Shown: positions 63,973 to 64,000 of the stretch, piece after piece
How positions within the stretch are numbered: position 1 is the stretch's first letter
Layout: the number at the start of each line of letters is the position of its first letter
From: Chloroflexota bacterium
GTDB lineage: Bacteria; Chloroflexota; Anaerolineae; Anaerolineales; Villigracilaceae
Length of the DNA stretch: 64,000 nucleotides
Assembly (NCBI GenBank): GCA_019873655.1
Contig: JAIOAU010000004.1
Coordinates: 124,001-188,000, forward strand
Direction: 5' to 3'
The notes under the pieces: model-generated
The model's database searches: none
What the model was told of the DNA's origin: nothing
What the model saw: only the letters and a program-made list of their open reading frames with translations
Position numbers and translations under genes: made by a program

Positions 63973-64000
63973 CTACAACCTGACGACTTTGGGATGATCC

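Overview
The window is a single large cell-surface glycan locus from a GC-rich bacterium. The general style points to an environmental Chloroflexota of the Anaerolineae type: many GT-C membrane transferases, NarL-type kinases, and short degenerate direct repeats in the spacers. That placement is an inference; the window holds no rRNA or other phylogenetic marker. Nearly all genes are on the minus strand. Many are joined by 4-nt start/stop overlaps, so transcription runs right to left in a few long operons.

Left edge (1-4029): housekeeping genes. These are the 3' part of queG, then rdgB on the plus strand, and on the minus strand a GAF histidine kinase with a probable leaderless promoter and an alpha/beta hydrolase whose nucleophile position is Asp.

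4075-13879: a leftward operon with an M28-like peptidase (DUF4910), a CMP-sugar synthetase, a D-2-hydroxyacid dehydrogenase, an SDR, a DUF115/MptE-like protein, three GT2 enzymes, an FkbM methyltransferase and a GT-C transferase. It is interrupted by a 42-44 bp tandem repeat at 8.1 kb. A lone methyltransferase (13952-14677) is transcribed divergently and ends in a clear terminator.

14809-40229: a very long leftward operon. Its promoter-proximal part supplies modified sugars: GDP-mannose 3,5-epimerase, TylF-like methyltransferase, Gfo/Idh/MocA, hexapeptide acyltransferase, SDR, a CMP-nonulosonate synthetase fused to a KdsC-like phosphatase, and a NeuB lacking its SAF domain. The middle supplies glycosyltransferases. 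The distal part is the lipid-linked assembly core (WecA-like initiator, Wzz-like, Wzy-like). It ends with an unusual cassette: carrier protein, aminoacyl-carrier-protein ligase (a class II aminoacyl-tRNA synthetase homolog) and AAC(3)-family acyltransferase. I propose this cassette loads an amino acid on the carrier protein and transfers it to an amino group on the glycan. It is the best candidate here for an undescribed system.

40393-48173: a second nonulosonate and amino-sugar block (SpsF-like, NeuB with SAF, PseB-like dehydratase, RmlD-like reductase), full of dispersed repeats. It also holds a four-helix-bundle (S23 family) gene between low-complexity repeats in inverted orientation.

48195-63972: a MITE-like element with terminal inverted repeats. 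Beyond it lie a Wzm/Wzt ABC exporter with its sugar genes (gmd, fcl, an epimerase, a winged-helix regulator), driven by a strong sigma70-like promoter in front of gmd. Furthest right is an operon with a UDP-glucuronate-epimerase-like enzyme, a Wzx-type flippase, a GT4 and two GT-C proteins.

The window therefore carries both a Wzx/Wzy-type and an ABC-type export route. It has enzymes for GDP-L-fucose, GDP-L-galactose/gulose, two nonulosonic acids and a UDP-N-acetylated 6-deoxy sugar. No sugar aminotransferase was seen, so at least one nonulosonate may be a KDN-type (non-amino) sugar.
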